A stretch of DNA of 64,000 nt from Pedobacter petrophilus (GTDB lineage Bacteria; Bacteroidota; Bacteroidia; Sphingobacteriales; Sphingobacteriaceae): contig NZ_WKKH01000003.1 of the NCBI RefSeq assembly GCF_009674725.1, forward strand, positions 1 through 64,000, in the 5' to 3' direction. Below the pieces are notes generated by a model. The model did no database searches and was not told where the DNA came from. It saw only the letters and a list, made by a program, of their open reading frames with translations. Each line of letters opens with the position of its first letter. The stretch's first letter is position 1. A program made the position numbers and the translations under genes. This document shows, piece after piece, positions 25,623 through 34,155 of the stretch.

Positions 25623-26036
25623 TTATTTTTTCGATTTATGATAAGGATAGTAAATGAAATTCGCACCTTCAGGTACAACTACAAAAACACACATATAATC
25701 TTCAGGTCTTTTATAAACCTTCAAAAACGGTTCTTTTTTTTCTTTGGTGATGATTCCTTTTTCAACAAACTCTTCCAGTGTAGAAGCCTGGATAGACCAA
25801 TCTGTATTTAATTCTTCCTTATTTAAAATCATTTCACCAATGCTAACCTGGTGTTGGTGGGCAATGAAAATGGGGTGAGCAGAAATGCCTTCCACCATAA
25901 TTTCAATACCTACTTCTTTGATCGCATCAGCATAAAACGCTAAATCTTTCTCCAAACTTACCAGTGGACTTTCCTGCTTTTTCTGTGGTGATCCGCTATC
26001 CTCTGGTGTGGCGTTTAATAACTCTTCTCTATCCAT
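25623..26036 (-). CDS. Hypothetical protein downstream of rlmD
   Basis: 137 residues, not recognised. The first 30 residues are polar and likely disordered (EDSGSPQKKQESP). The rest looks like a small alpha/beta domain with EIMVEGISAHPIFIAHQHQ and a C-terminal CVFVVVPEGANFIYYPY strand pair. There are no export or membrane signals. It follows rlmD on the same strand after about 80 bp. The protein is probably conserved in Bacteroidota given the compact, ordered core, but no function can be offered. Confidence 0.7.
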   Translation of the reverse strand: MDREELLNATPEDSGSPQKKQESPLVSLEKDLAFYADAIKEVGIEIMVEGISAHPIFIAHQHQVSIGEMILNKEELNTDWSIQASTLEEFVEKGIITKEKKEPFLKVYKRPEDYMCVFVVVPEGANFIYYPYHKSKK

Positions 26037-26117
26037 ATATAATATTGAATTTTAATTGAGTAAATGATCGAATTAGTAATTCTACCAATCGATATTCTAC
26101 CATTCAAAATTTTAATT

Positions 26118-27530
26118 TTATCCTTTTAACTTTAATAAAACTACATTTTCCACGTGTTGCGTGTGTGGAAACATATCTACAGGTTTAATGCGAACAACTT
26201 CATATTTCTCATTCAATAGTTCTAAATCTCTAGCTTGTGTTGCAGCATTACAGCTTACATATACAATTTTTTCTGATTCCATTTCCAGCAAACGTTGTAT
26301 TACATCAGCATGCATACCTGCCCGTGGCGGATCTGTAATAACCACATCTGGCTTTCCATGTTCGGTAATAAAATCAGCAGTAAGAATATCTTTCATATCA
26401 CCAGCATAAAAAAGCGTATTGTCAATTCCATTTAATGCAGAATTAAACTTTGCATCTTCAATTGCGGTTGGCACATATTCTACTCCTACTACCTGTTTTA
26501 CATTTTTAGCAACAAAATTGGCAATGGTACCGGCACCGGTATAGAGATCATAAACCAATTCGTCTCCTTTAAATCCTGCAAAATCTCTGGTAATTTTATA
26601 CAATTCAAAAGCCTGTTCAGAATTCGTTTGATAAAAAGATTTTACGCCAATCTTGAAGCGGATCCCGTCCATTTCTTCAAAAATATGATCCCTTCCGGAA
26701 AACAGATGAACATCCTGATCAAAGATCGTATCGTTTTTCTTTTGATTAACGATGTACAATAATGAAGTAATTTGACGGAATTCTGTTTTCAGGAAATTCA
26801 TCAAGCCACTAATCTGCTCTTCATCAGGGTAAGCAAAAACAACGGCAATCATTACCTCTCCAGTAGACGACGTACGAATGATCAGGTTGCGCAATACACC
26901 TTCGTGGTTTCGCAAATCATAAAATGATAACTGATGATCCAAAGCATATTTCCGAACCGCATTTCTTATCGAATTCGATGGCTCATCCTGCAAATAACAA
27001 TGTTCAATATCCAGAATTTTATCAAATCGTAACGGAACATGAAAGCCTAAAGCATTCATATCAAACTCCTCGTCACGGTCGATATCTGTTCTGTCTAACC
27101 AACGTTTATTTGAGAAGGTGAACTCTAATTTATTGCGATAATACCTGTTTTTAACCGATCCTAAAATAGGTTCAGCATTTGAGGTATCTATTTTACCAAG
27201 CCGCTGTAACGCAGCCTCTACATTCTTTTGTTTAAATTTTAGTTGAGAATCATAGCCCATATGCTGCCATTTGCAACCACCACAAGTTCCAAAATGAGGA
27301 CAAAAGGGATCTGTACGCAATACAGATTTCTCATGTAATTGCTCAATAATCGCTTCCGCGAAATTCTTTTTCTTTTTGGTTAACCGAACATCAACTACAT
27401 CGCCAGGAACAGCTTTGTCGACAAAAATCACTAACTCATCGGCCTTGCCAACGCCTTTTCCTTCTTCAGCAATATCAATTATATGTACGTTTGGAATTAT
27501 GGTTACCGTACCTGGTTTTCTTCTACTCAT
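26118..27530 (-). CDS. rlmD: 23S rRNA (uracil-C5)-methyltransferase, RlmD/RumA type
   Basis: 470 residues. An N-terminal TRAM domain (about 10-70) is followed by a [4Fe-4S] set with C77, C83, C86 and C178. The SAM-binding motif DLYTGAGTIANF spans 328-339. DPPRAGMH lies at 400-407 and the catalytic cysteine C427 in VYVSCNAA. The family methylates uracil C5 in 23S rRNA (U1939 in E. coli) or tRNA. The iron-sulfur set supports the RumA-like branch, though the exact site cannot be read from sequence. A TATATTTG box lies only 7 nt before the start codon. Confidence 0.92.
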   Translation of the reverse strand: MSRRKPGTVTIIPNVHIIDIAEEGKGVGKADELVIFVDKAVPGDVVDVRLTKKKKNFAEAIIEQLHEKSVLRTDPFCPHFGTCGGCKWQHMGYDSQLKFKQKNVEAALQRLGKIDTSNAEPILGSVKNRYYRNKLEFTFSNKRWLDRTDIDRDEEFDMNALGFHVPLRFDKILDIEHCYLQDEPSNSIRNAVRKYALDHQLSFYDLRNHEGVLRNLIIRTSSTGEVMIAVVFAYPDEEQISGLMNFLKTEFRQITSLLYIVNQKKNDTIFDQDVHLFSGRDHIFEEMDGIRFKIGVKSFYQTNSEQAFELYKITRDFAGFKGDELVYDLYTGAGTIANFVAKNVKQVVGVEYVPTAIEDAKFNSALNGIDNTLFYAGDMKDILTADFITEHGKPDVVITDPPRAGMHADVIQRLLEMESEKIVYVSCNAATQARDLELLNEKYEVVRIKPVDMFPHTQHVENVVLLKLKG

Positions 27531-28130
27531 TATGCTGCAAATATAAGGCTAAAAGCTGAAAGACTAAAGTGGAAAGCCTAATGGTTGCAGACTAATGCTG
27601 CATGCATAAACGATAAAGTAAAAGGAATAATTAAGGAGAGGGGAATTGGAAAATAAAGGCAATAGAAATCTGATCAGGTGGCAACACCTTTTAAATATAA
27701 AATTAGTTATGAAAAATTATCTTCCAAAAAACTTAAATACAACGCCCCAAAAGCCATCTAACCAATTAAATTTTAGGTCAAATTTTTCATCTACTAATAC
27801 AGAAAATTCTAATATTTCTTTGCTCATGATAAAAAACCCTTCTATTATTACAATAGTACAAATTTTATACCGAAAACCAAAACGGTATAAGTTAAGCTTA
27901 TATTAAGAATCCTTTAAGTTTATAAGCAGAAAATCCATGTAAGTTAGGTTAATTGGGAAGTTTTATATTTAGTCCATCCTAATTGCCGTTCATACATCTG
28001 CCTATACGCCATATCTCCCTCTATTTTTATCCTGAAGGTTTTCTGCCTTTAATAAATAACAGCCTCCGCTACACCAATACTATAAAACAGGTAGCAATAT
28101 TCTTAGTATCTTTCGTTTTTATTTACCACA
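27531..28130. other. 600-bp intergenic region, no supported gene
   Basis: Open frames of 86 and 71 codons exist here, but both are Asn/Lys- or Pro-rich without domain features, so I leave them out. The stretch holds a purine-rich low-complexity tract at about 27543-27592 and a small hairpin (AGGTG-GCAA-CACCT, 27676-27689, then TTTT). A perfect 8-bp inverted repeat TTATACCG-10 nt-CGGTATAA lies at 27865-27890. These could belong to a small RNA or an operator, but nothing proves it. Confidence 0.5.
27538..27545 (-). promoter_or_regulatory. -7 promoter element of rlmD, almost leaderless
   Basis: The minus strand reads TATATTTG, a perfect TAnnTTTG, ending only 7 nt before the rlmD start codon. 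If used, the mRNA would have a leader of about 2-4 nt. Confidence 0.45.
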
Positions 28131-29834
28131 ATGAAAGCCAAAATCACTTTTCTTTTACTGTTTGCAGGGATAACCACCCATGCGCAAACTCCCGCTGATG
28201 AATATTTTAAATTAACCCGGACTGGTTTCAACGATAGAAATGCCTACCAAACTACTGCTTTCGTTGAAAAATATTTTCGGGTTCCCGGAAATACCGGCTT
28301 CAATGCGAGTATCAGATACGTAGAAAATATTTTAAAAAAGGCGGGTTTTGTAGAACAGAAATTGAATGAATTTGAAGCACCTTTAACGTATCGCATTGAA
28401 AAACGTGCGATGAAGAATAATACCTGGGAGCCTGTTGATGCACGCATTGATATTATTGGCACCTCAAAACCGTTAATTTCTTATCAAACCAACCGCAACA
28501 TGATTCCCATTAATTGCGGTTCTACGCCTATAGGTGGCGCAACGGCAGATGTGATTTACCTTGCTAATATTAATCCTTCAGAAATTGAAAAATTAGATTT
28601 AAAGGGAAAAATCATTTTTTCTGAAAATAACCCTTCAAGATTACTGCCACTGGCTGCTAAAGCCGGCGCTATCGGTGTTTTAGGTTATTCCATGCCTAAA
28701 TATACGCAGCCGGAAATTAATCAGACTTCTATTCAATTCGGTAGTATGAAAGCCAACAGCGATGTTTGGACCTTACTCCTATCTTATGCTGCCAAAGAAC
28801 AATTAAAAGCTGCATGTTTAAAAGGCGAAACGAAATTAAAAGTAGATATCCAGACCAAAATTTATCCATCAGAAGAATTAACAATTGTAGCCAATGTAAA
28901 AGGCAGTATAAATCCTGATGAACGTTTTGTTTTTAGTGCCCACGTACAAGAACCTGGCGCAAATGATAATGCTAGTGGCGTAGGCACCCTGGCAGAAATG
29001 GCGAGGTTAACCGCTGAACTTTATCAGGCGAAAAAAATTACCCCTCAACGTAGCCTTACTTTTTTATGGGGTGATGAAATTGTATCTACCAAAAGATACA
29101 TCACGGAAGATACCGCAAGAGCGAAAAATATTATGTGGGGAATGAGCCTGGATATGGTTGGAGAAGACACCAGGAAGACTGGCGGCTCGTTTCTGATTGA
29201 AAAAATGCCAGATCCTTCTGCCATCTGGACCAGGGGGAATGATAAACATACCGAATGGGGCGCTGGTGACGTAAAAGAAAAAGATCTTTTTCCGCATTAT
29301 TTTAATGATTTCATCTTCGATATTTGTAAAGCACAGGGAAAATTCGCGAACTGGACGGTTAATTTTAATCCATTTGAAGGTGGAAGTGATCACACGCCTT
29401 TTTTGCAAAATAAAATCCCTGGTTTATTGATGTGGCATTTTACCGATGTGTTTTATCATACCGATAATGATCGAATCGACAAGGTATCTTCCACAGAAAT
29501 GAAAAATATAGGTATCAGCGCACTAACCGCAGCTTATAGTTTACTCTCTGCAGATGAAAACACAGCCAGTGCAACGGTTACCCAGATGAAGAATGATGGC
29601 TTGATTCGTTTAAACACTGAATTTGAACTGAGTAAAAAAGCAATTGCAGAAGGAAAACCTGTTGCCGATGAGAAACACATTCTTGAGGTTTGGAGCAAAT
29701 GGTATATTGATGCTTTAGCGACAGTTAACCGGTTGCCAGTAAAGCAGGAAACAACCAGAGTTGGCTCTTCTATCAAATTTGCGAGTGGCGAAATCGAAAA
29801 GCAAACACAAATTTATTTATCAGAATTAAAATAA
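28131..29834 (+). CDS. M28 family zinc peptidase, exported
   Basis: 567 residues. The signal peptide ends near THAQ19. A PA-like insertion (about 125-190) precedes the M28 catalytic domain. Expected zinc and catalytic residues appear in FSAHVQEPGANDNASG (H and D), LWGDEIVST (D-E where the family usually has E-E), LDMVGED and FYHTDND. The DNDRIDKVS end is typical. It should be an aminopeptidase in the periplasm or outside. The D-E variant may still bind metal. The stop codon lies 4 bp before crtD, so the two could be co-transcribed. Confidence 0.88.
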   Translation: MKAKITFLLLFAGITTHAQTPADEYFKLTRTGFNDRNAYQTTAFVEKYFRVPGNTGFNASIRYVENILKKAGFVEQKLNEFEAPLTYRIEKRAMKNNTWEPVDARIDIIGTSKPLISYQTNRNMIPINCGSTPIGGATADVIYLANINPSEIEKLDLKGKIIFSENNPSRLLPLAAKAGAIGVLGYSMPKYTQPEINQTSIQFGSMKANSDVWTLLLSYAAKEQLKAACLKGETKLKVDIQTKIYPSEELTIVANVKGSINPDERFVFSAHVQEPGANDNASGVGTLAEMARLTAELYQAKKITPQRSLTFLWGDEIVSTKRYITEDTARAKNIMWGMSLDMVGEDTRKTGGSFLIEKMPDPSAIWTRGNDKHTEWGAGDVKEKDLFPHYFNDFIFDICKAQGKFANWTVNFNPFEGGSDHTPFLQNKIPGLLMWHFTDVFYHTDNDRIDKVSSTEMKNIGISALTAAYSLLSADENTASATVTQMKNDGLIRLNTEFELSKKAIAEGKPVADEKHILEVWSKWYIDALATVNRLPVKQETTRVGSSIKFASGEIEKQTQIYLSELK

Positions 29835-29838
29835 ATTA

Positions 29839-31311
29839 ATGGCAAAAGCAATAGTTATCGGAGCAGGAATTGCCGGAATTGCCTCCGCCATTCGATTGGC
29901 TGTAAAAGGTTATCAGGTTGATGTTTTTGAAGCAAATTCTAAACCTGGCGGCAAATTAGGCGAAATCAAAATGAATGGTTTCAGGTTTGATACCGGCCCC
30001 AGCCTCTTCACGATGCCACAATATATAGATGAACTTTTCATCCTCGCAGGCAAAAATCCAAAAGATTATTTTGATTATATCAAACTGAAAGAAGTTTGTC
30101 GCTATTTTTATGAAGATGGATTAAGGTTAACGGCAAAATCCAATATTGAACTTTTTGCGCAGGAAATAGAGGAAAAAACCAATTCTAAGGCTAAAGAAGT
30201 ACATCGTTTCTTAGAAAAAAGTGCTACCATTTACGAGATTACCCATCAGGTGTTTCTGGAACGCACATTGCATAAATTAAAAAGTTACTTACACTGGGAT
30301 ACGCTAAAATCAATTTTCAGGTTTTTACAGATCGATCCTTTTCGATCGCAAAGTAAGGCCAATGAGCAGTTTTTTAAGGATGAAAGAATAGCTCAGCTAT
30401 TCAACCGTTATGCCACTTATAATGGCTCCGATCCTTACCAGGCACCTGCAACCTTGAATGTCATTCCGCATTTTGAATACCATTTTGGTGCTTTTCTACC
30501 AAAAAACGGCATATATGGCATCGTTACCGCTTTGGTAAAATTGGCCGAAGAATTGGGGGTTAAGTTCCACTATAACCAGAAAGCAGAGGAAATTCTTTTT
30601 ATTGACAGCTCGAAAACTAAAATACAGGGCATAAAGATTTACGATAAAATCTATAAAGCAGAAGTTGTTGTGTCTAACCTCGATATCTGGTTTACTTATA
30701 AAAATTTACTCAAGGGCATTGATGCCCCGAAGAAGCTATTAAGTCAGGAACGCAGCAGTTCTGCCTTGATTTTTTATTGGGGTATGGATGGAAATTATAG
30801 CGACCTGGGCTTGCATAATATTCTTTTCGCTAAAGATTATAAAAGTGAATTCAATGCGATTTGGAAAGAGAAAACCATCTGCAATGATCCTACGGTATAC
30901 ATCAATATTACTGCTAAACACATCAGGGGAGAATCGCCAAATGACAGTGAAAACTGGTTTGTGATGATTAATGTCCCTGCCAACAACGGTCAAAACTGGG
31001 ACTTATTAATCAAAGAAGCCAGGGCTAATATTATTAAAAAAATTAGCCGGATTTTGAACAGGAATATAGAGAAGGAGATTATCTGTGAGCAAATTCTTGA
31101 TCCGAGAAGTATTGAAAGTAAAACCGGATCTTACCAGGGGTCACTTTACGGAAACAGTTCAAATAACAGGTTTGCGGCTTTCTTAAGGCATCCAAACTTC
31201 AGTAAAAAAATTGATGGTCTTTATTTTTGTGGAGGAAGCGTACATCCGGGAGGAGGAATTCCGCTGGCACTTCTTTCGGCTAAAATTATTGATGATAATC
31301 TGCCATCTTAA
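29839..31311 (+). CDS. crtD: Carotenoid desaturase of the CrtI/CrtD family
   Basis: 490 residues, normal for the family. FAD-binding VIGAGIAGIASAIRLAVKG (about 6-24) is followed by the acid residue in VFEANSKPGGK. DTGPSLFTMPQYIDEL and the C-terminal GLYFCGGSVHPGGGIPLA are diagnostic for CrtI-like enzymes. I prefer CrtD (1'-hydroxycarotenoid 3',4'-desaturase) over CrtI. This is because crtW, cruF and a glycosyltransferase lie nearby and no phytoene synthase gene is adjacent, as is usual for crtI. The choice is inference. Its 3' end overlaps the convergent aroK gene by 4 bp. Confidence 0.85.
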   Translation: MAKAIVIGAGIAGIASAIRLAVKGYQVDVFEANSKPGGKLGEIKMNGFRFDTGPSLFTMPQYIDELFILAGKNPKDYFDYIKLKEVCRYFYEDGLRLTAKSNIELFAQEIEEKTNSKAKEVHRFLEKSATIYEITHQVFLERTLHKLKSYLHWDTLKSIFRFLQIDPFRSQSKANEQFFKDERIAQLFNRYATYNGSDPYQAPATLNVIPHFEYHFGAFLPKNGIYGIVTALVKLAEELGVKFHYNQKAEEILFIDSSKTKIQGIKIYDKIYKAEVVVSNLDIWFTYKNLLKGIDAPKKLLSQERSSSALIFYWGMDGNYSDLGLHNILFAKDYKSEFNAIWKEKTICNDPTVYINITAKHIRGESPNDSENWFVMINVPANNGQNWDLLIKEARANIIKKISRILNRNIEKEIICEQILDPRSIESKTGSYQGSLYGNSSNNRFAAFLRHPNFSKKIDGLYFCGGSVHPGGGIPLALLSAKIIDDNLPS

Positions 31312-31856
31312 ACTGCTTCAGCTATAGCTTTCTCAAGTGTTTCAACATCCAGATCAAAGGCATTTACAATCACTTTGGCCTGGGTGTAAAAAGGATTCCG
31401 CTCATCCAGCTTTTCGTTAATGAAGTTTAGCAACTGTACGTCATCTAAGTCCTTAATCAAAGGCCGCTTTTGCCTGTTTTGTAACCTGGATACCAGTTGC
31501 GCAGGCTCCATCTGCAGGTAAACGGTTGTACCATTGGCATTCATCCACTCCATATTATCGAAAAAACATGGTAATCCGCCACCAGTAGCCACGACACACT
31601 TTTCCGGATAATGGAAGGTTTTCAACATCTCCCGTTCATAATCACGAAAACCACTTTCGCCAAATGCAGTAAAAAACTCTGCTATTGTTTTTCCAGATTT
31701 ATTTACAATTTCTGAATCCAAATCGATAACGGGACAATCTAAACGGTGAGCCAATTGCTTTGCTTTAGTACTTTTCCCGCATCCCATATAACCGATCAGG
31801 AAGATTACTCCAACACTTAAATCTGCTAATGGGGAATGCGAAATTTCAGTATTCAT
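31308..31856 (-). CDS. aroK: Shikimate kinase
   Basis: 182 residues. P-loop GYMGCGKST (about 22-30), DLDSEIVNKSGK with the shikimate-binding Asp, FRDYEREML, and ATGGGLPC are all present. It phosphorylates shikimate in aromatic amino acid synthesis. The first 14 residues (including HSPLADLSV) are longer than usual and resemble the in-frame repeat at the start of the UDP-glucuronate decarboxylase. It follows a lone permease gene by 29 bp on the same strand, an odd functional mix. Confidence 0.94.
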   Translation of the reverse strand: MNTEISHSPLADLSVGVIFLIGYMGCGKSTKAKQLAHRLDCPVIDLDSEIVNKSGKTIAEFFTAFGESGFRDYEREMLKTFHYPEKCVVATGGGLPCFFDNMEWMNANGTTVYLQMEPAQLVSRLQNRQKRPLIKDLDDVQLLNFINEKLDERNPFYTQAKVIVNAFDLDVETLEKAIAEAV

Positions 31857-31885
31857 ATCAATCGTATATTTTCTTTTTTAAGGGA

Positions 31886-32941
31886 TTAATTTAATTTTAC
31901 TCTCGGATCAACATAGGCATATAGGATATCAACCAATATATTAATCACCACAAAAACGAAGGCAATAAATAATATAGCGCCCATTACCACAGGGAAATCA
32001 GACATTTCGAGCGCAGTAACGGTTGTTCTGCCCAGGCCGTTATAACCGAAGATATATTCTACAAAAAATGAACCTGCAAGTAAGGATGCAAACCAACCAG
32101 AAATTGCGGTAATCACCGGGTTCATTGCGTTTTTCAATGCATGTTTATAGATGATGGCGTTTCTGCTTAAGCCTTTTGCTTTAGCCGTACGGATATAATC
32201 TTGCGCCAGAACATCCAGCATTGCACTTCTGGTGAGTTGAACAATAATCGCCAGTGGCCTTAGGCCTAATGTGATCATGGGTAACCATAAATTTCTTAAG
32301 GTTAAAATTTCACTGCTAAAAGGATCATAGGAATATAAACTCCCACTCATTTTTAAGCCGGTATAATCGCTGAGCATAAAGCCAAAAATCCAGGCAATGA
32401 TAATCCCGGCAAAAAACGAAGGTGCCGAAATACCAAGAATAGCGAAGGCATTTGCAGATTTATCTATCCAGGTGTCTCTATAAACTGCAGAAAGTACGCC
32501 AAGAAAAACACCAATCACAGTTGCAAAAATCATGGCTGTTAGTGCCAGAATAAAAGTATTCGGAACTGTTTCTGAAAGTATGGCCGTAACATCTCTCTTT
32601 GTCTGATAGGAACTTCGTAAATAAGGCCACTTTAACGCCAAAGCTTTTTTATCAAAACCAATTAATTTAACAAAGTGGTATTTTGCCCTCGAGGTGCTAT
32701 CATTATCAAGCACACTAACTGGTGAAAGATCATTAATATACAGCAGAAACTGAACAGGTTTCGATTTATCCAGTCCAAATTCTTTCCTAACCGCTTCTAA
32801 AGATTGTATATCGGCACGCTGCCCCATTGTCATCCTCGCCGGATCGCCAGGCAGGATATTGAAAAGCAAGAAAACAACCAGCACAACGCCCCCCATTACG
32901 AGGAAGCCATAAAGCAGTTTTTTCAGGGCGTATCCAATCAT
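31886..32941 (-). CDS. OppB/DppB-type ABC transporter permease
   Basis: 351 residues. The N-terminal RLLYGFL-like anchor (YALKKLLYGFLVMGGVV), then FNILPGDPARMTMGQ and the EAA-loop-like GLSRNAIIYKHALKNAMNPVIT identify a peptide/nickel-type permease. About six helices are present. The periplasmic stretch between TM1 and TM2 (about 35-115) is longer than in E. coli DppB. No OppC, ATPase or binding-protein gene is adjacent. It overlaps the upstream DoxX gene by 4 bp and shares its transcript with aroK. The substrate is unknown. Confidence 0.88.
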   Translation of the reverse strand: MIGYALKKLLYGFLVMGGVVLVVFLLFNILPGDPARMTMGQRADIQSLEAVRKEFGLDKSKPVQFLLYINDLSPVSVLDNDSTSRAKYHFVKLIGFDKKALALKWPYLRSSYQTKRDVTAILSETVPNTFILALTAMIFATVIGVFLGVLSAVYRDTWIDKSANAFAILGISAPSFFAGIIIAWIFGFMLSDYTGLKMSGSLYSYDPFSSEILTLRNLWLPMITLGLRPLAIIVQLTRSAMLDVLAQDYIRTAKAKGLSRNAIIYKHALKNAMNPVITAISGWFASLLAGSFFVEYIFGYNGLGRTTVTALEMSDFPVVMGAILFIAFVFVVINILVDILYAYVDPRVKLN

Positions 32942-34092
32942 TGTACGTCAAAATATTTTCGGCTCAGCTGATCGAAAGTTGGCACATTATGGTTGTGCCA
33001 TTTGTTTACGATAACGCCGTTTTTCAATAATAAAACCCCTGGGTTTGCCCGAACCATACTTTTTAGCGGAACAGCGTCAGCATAAAATACTTCTGAAAAC
33101 AGGTTATTCTTTTTCACGAAAACTTCTGCATCCTGTGCCGCATTCGATGTTAACAGCACGGTACGAATATTAAACTGCTGAGTAGCATTAATGGCAATGG
33201 CATTTAGCTTTCCAATGGCACTTTCGTTGGTGTTTTTTAAGTCGTAAGCCACAAAAACAAGGCTGTAGTAAGGGTTCTCAATAATTTCCTTAGTGTAATC
33301 TGTACCTGATGCATCGCTAATGACCAGGTCTTTGATTTTTGGTTCGTAGCCTTTCTTAACTAAACGCTTAACGGGTTCGCCAATAATTTCCCAGTTATTA
33401 TCTTTCCAGATTTCAGTTTTAAGGTAATCCTTATCACTCATATCCTTTTCTTCCTTCGTTTTCTTGTTCTTCAGGTGATACATGATCTCAAACTCATCTG
33501 GTTTTTCTCCGGGAGGAATCACCATTAACGATGGAATATGAGCGCCCACTTTATAGGGTAGAAAATCAATCACTGGCAATACATTGTAAGTGTACAAACC
33601 AAATCCCAGCGACACTAAAATTACCGCAAGCGCGATATTCCGCTGACTGGATGTCTTTTTAAATAAAGGTTCAATTGCATTTTTATTGAGGAAGATAATC
33701 AAAATCAACACCAGTAAAATCAAATCTTTACTGAATGATTGCCAAGGTGTTAACGGGATGGCGTCGCCAAAGCAGCCACAACTGGTTACCACTTTAAATG
33801 CAGCTGAAATAAATGTTAATAACGTGAAGAAAATAATTAACAGCAATAAACCCCAGGCTACTTTCTTACTCCAAAAGCCTAAGATTAACAGGGCACCCAA
33901 TACAATTTCCAATGTACAGAGCAAAATGGCTATGCCCGTTGCTGCCGGACTCAGGAAATTCAGGTGAAATACTTCGAAATATTCTTGCAGCTTATACCCA
34001 AATCCAAGCGGATCATTTGCCTTGATTAATCCTGAAAAGATAAATAATGCGCCTACAAAAAATCGGGAAAAGCTTAAGAGTATATTTCTCAT
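32938..34092 (-). CDS. BT_3928-type DoxX/MauE membrane protein with C-terminal soluble domain
   Basis: 384 residues. The N-terminal half is a four-helix DoxX/MauE unit (about 5-145) with a conserved TSCGCFGD cysteine pair (near 83-90). A fifth helix lies near 150-170. The C-terminal 200 residues are soluble, and the last 110 look thioredoxin-like (strand SLVFVAYDLKN, then GVLLLKNGVIVNKWH) but lack a CxxC. This matches the 'BT_3928 family' of Bacteroidota. DoxX/MauE units often carry electrons or thiols across the membrane. The function here is unknown. It is co-transcribed with the permease gene. Confidence 0.82.
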   Translation of the reverse strand: MRNILLSFSRFFVGALFIFSGLIKANDPLGFGYKLQEYFEVFHLNFLSPAATGIAILLCTLEIVLGALLILGFWSKKVAWGLLLLIIFFTLLTFISAAFKVVTSCGCFGDAIPLTPWQSFSKDLILLVLILIIFLNKNAIEPLFKKTSSQRNIALAVILVSLGFGLYTYNVLPVIDFLPYKVGAHIPSLMVIPPGEKPDEFEIMYHLKNKKTKEEKDMSDKDYLKTEIWKDNNWEIIGEPVKRLVKKGYEPKIKDLVISDASGTDYTKEIIENPYYSLVFVAYDLKNTNESAIGKLNAIAINATQQFNIRTVLLTSNAAQDAEVFVKKNNLFSEVFYADAVPLKSMVRANPGVLLLKNGVIVNKWHNHNVPTFDQLSRKYFDVQ

Positions 34093-34155
34093 CAGTATTA
34101 ATTTATTTAAATGTATTGGTTTTAAGCAAAGCGAGATTATTTAGATCGACTTAAA

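Noticed and set aside
27646-27906. 86-codon open frame in the intergenic region
   Set aside because: Asn/Lys/Ser-rich composition typical of AT-rich DNA, no domain, no promoter or clear ribosome site.
27983-28198. 71-codon open frame overlapping the M28 gene start
   Set aside because: Runs into the M28 signal-peptide region in another frame and shows no protein-like pattern.
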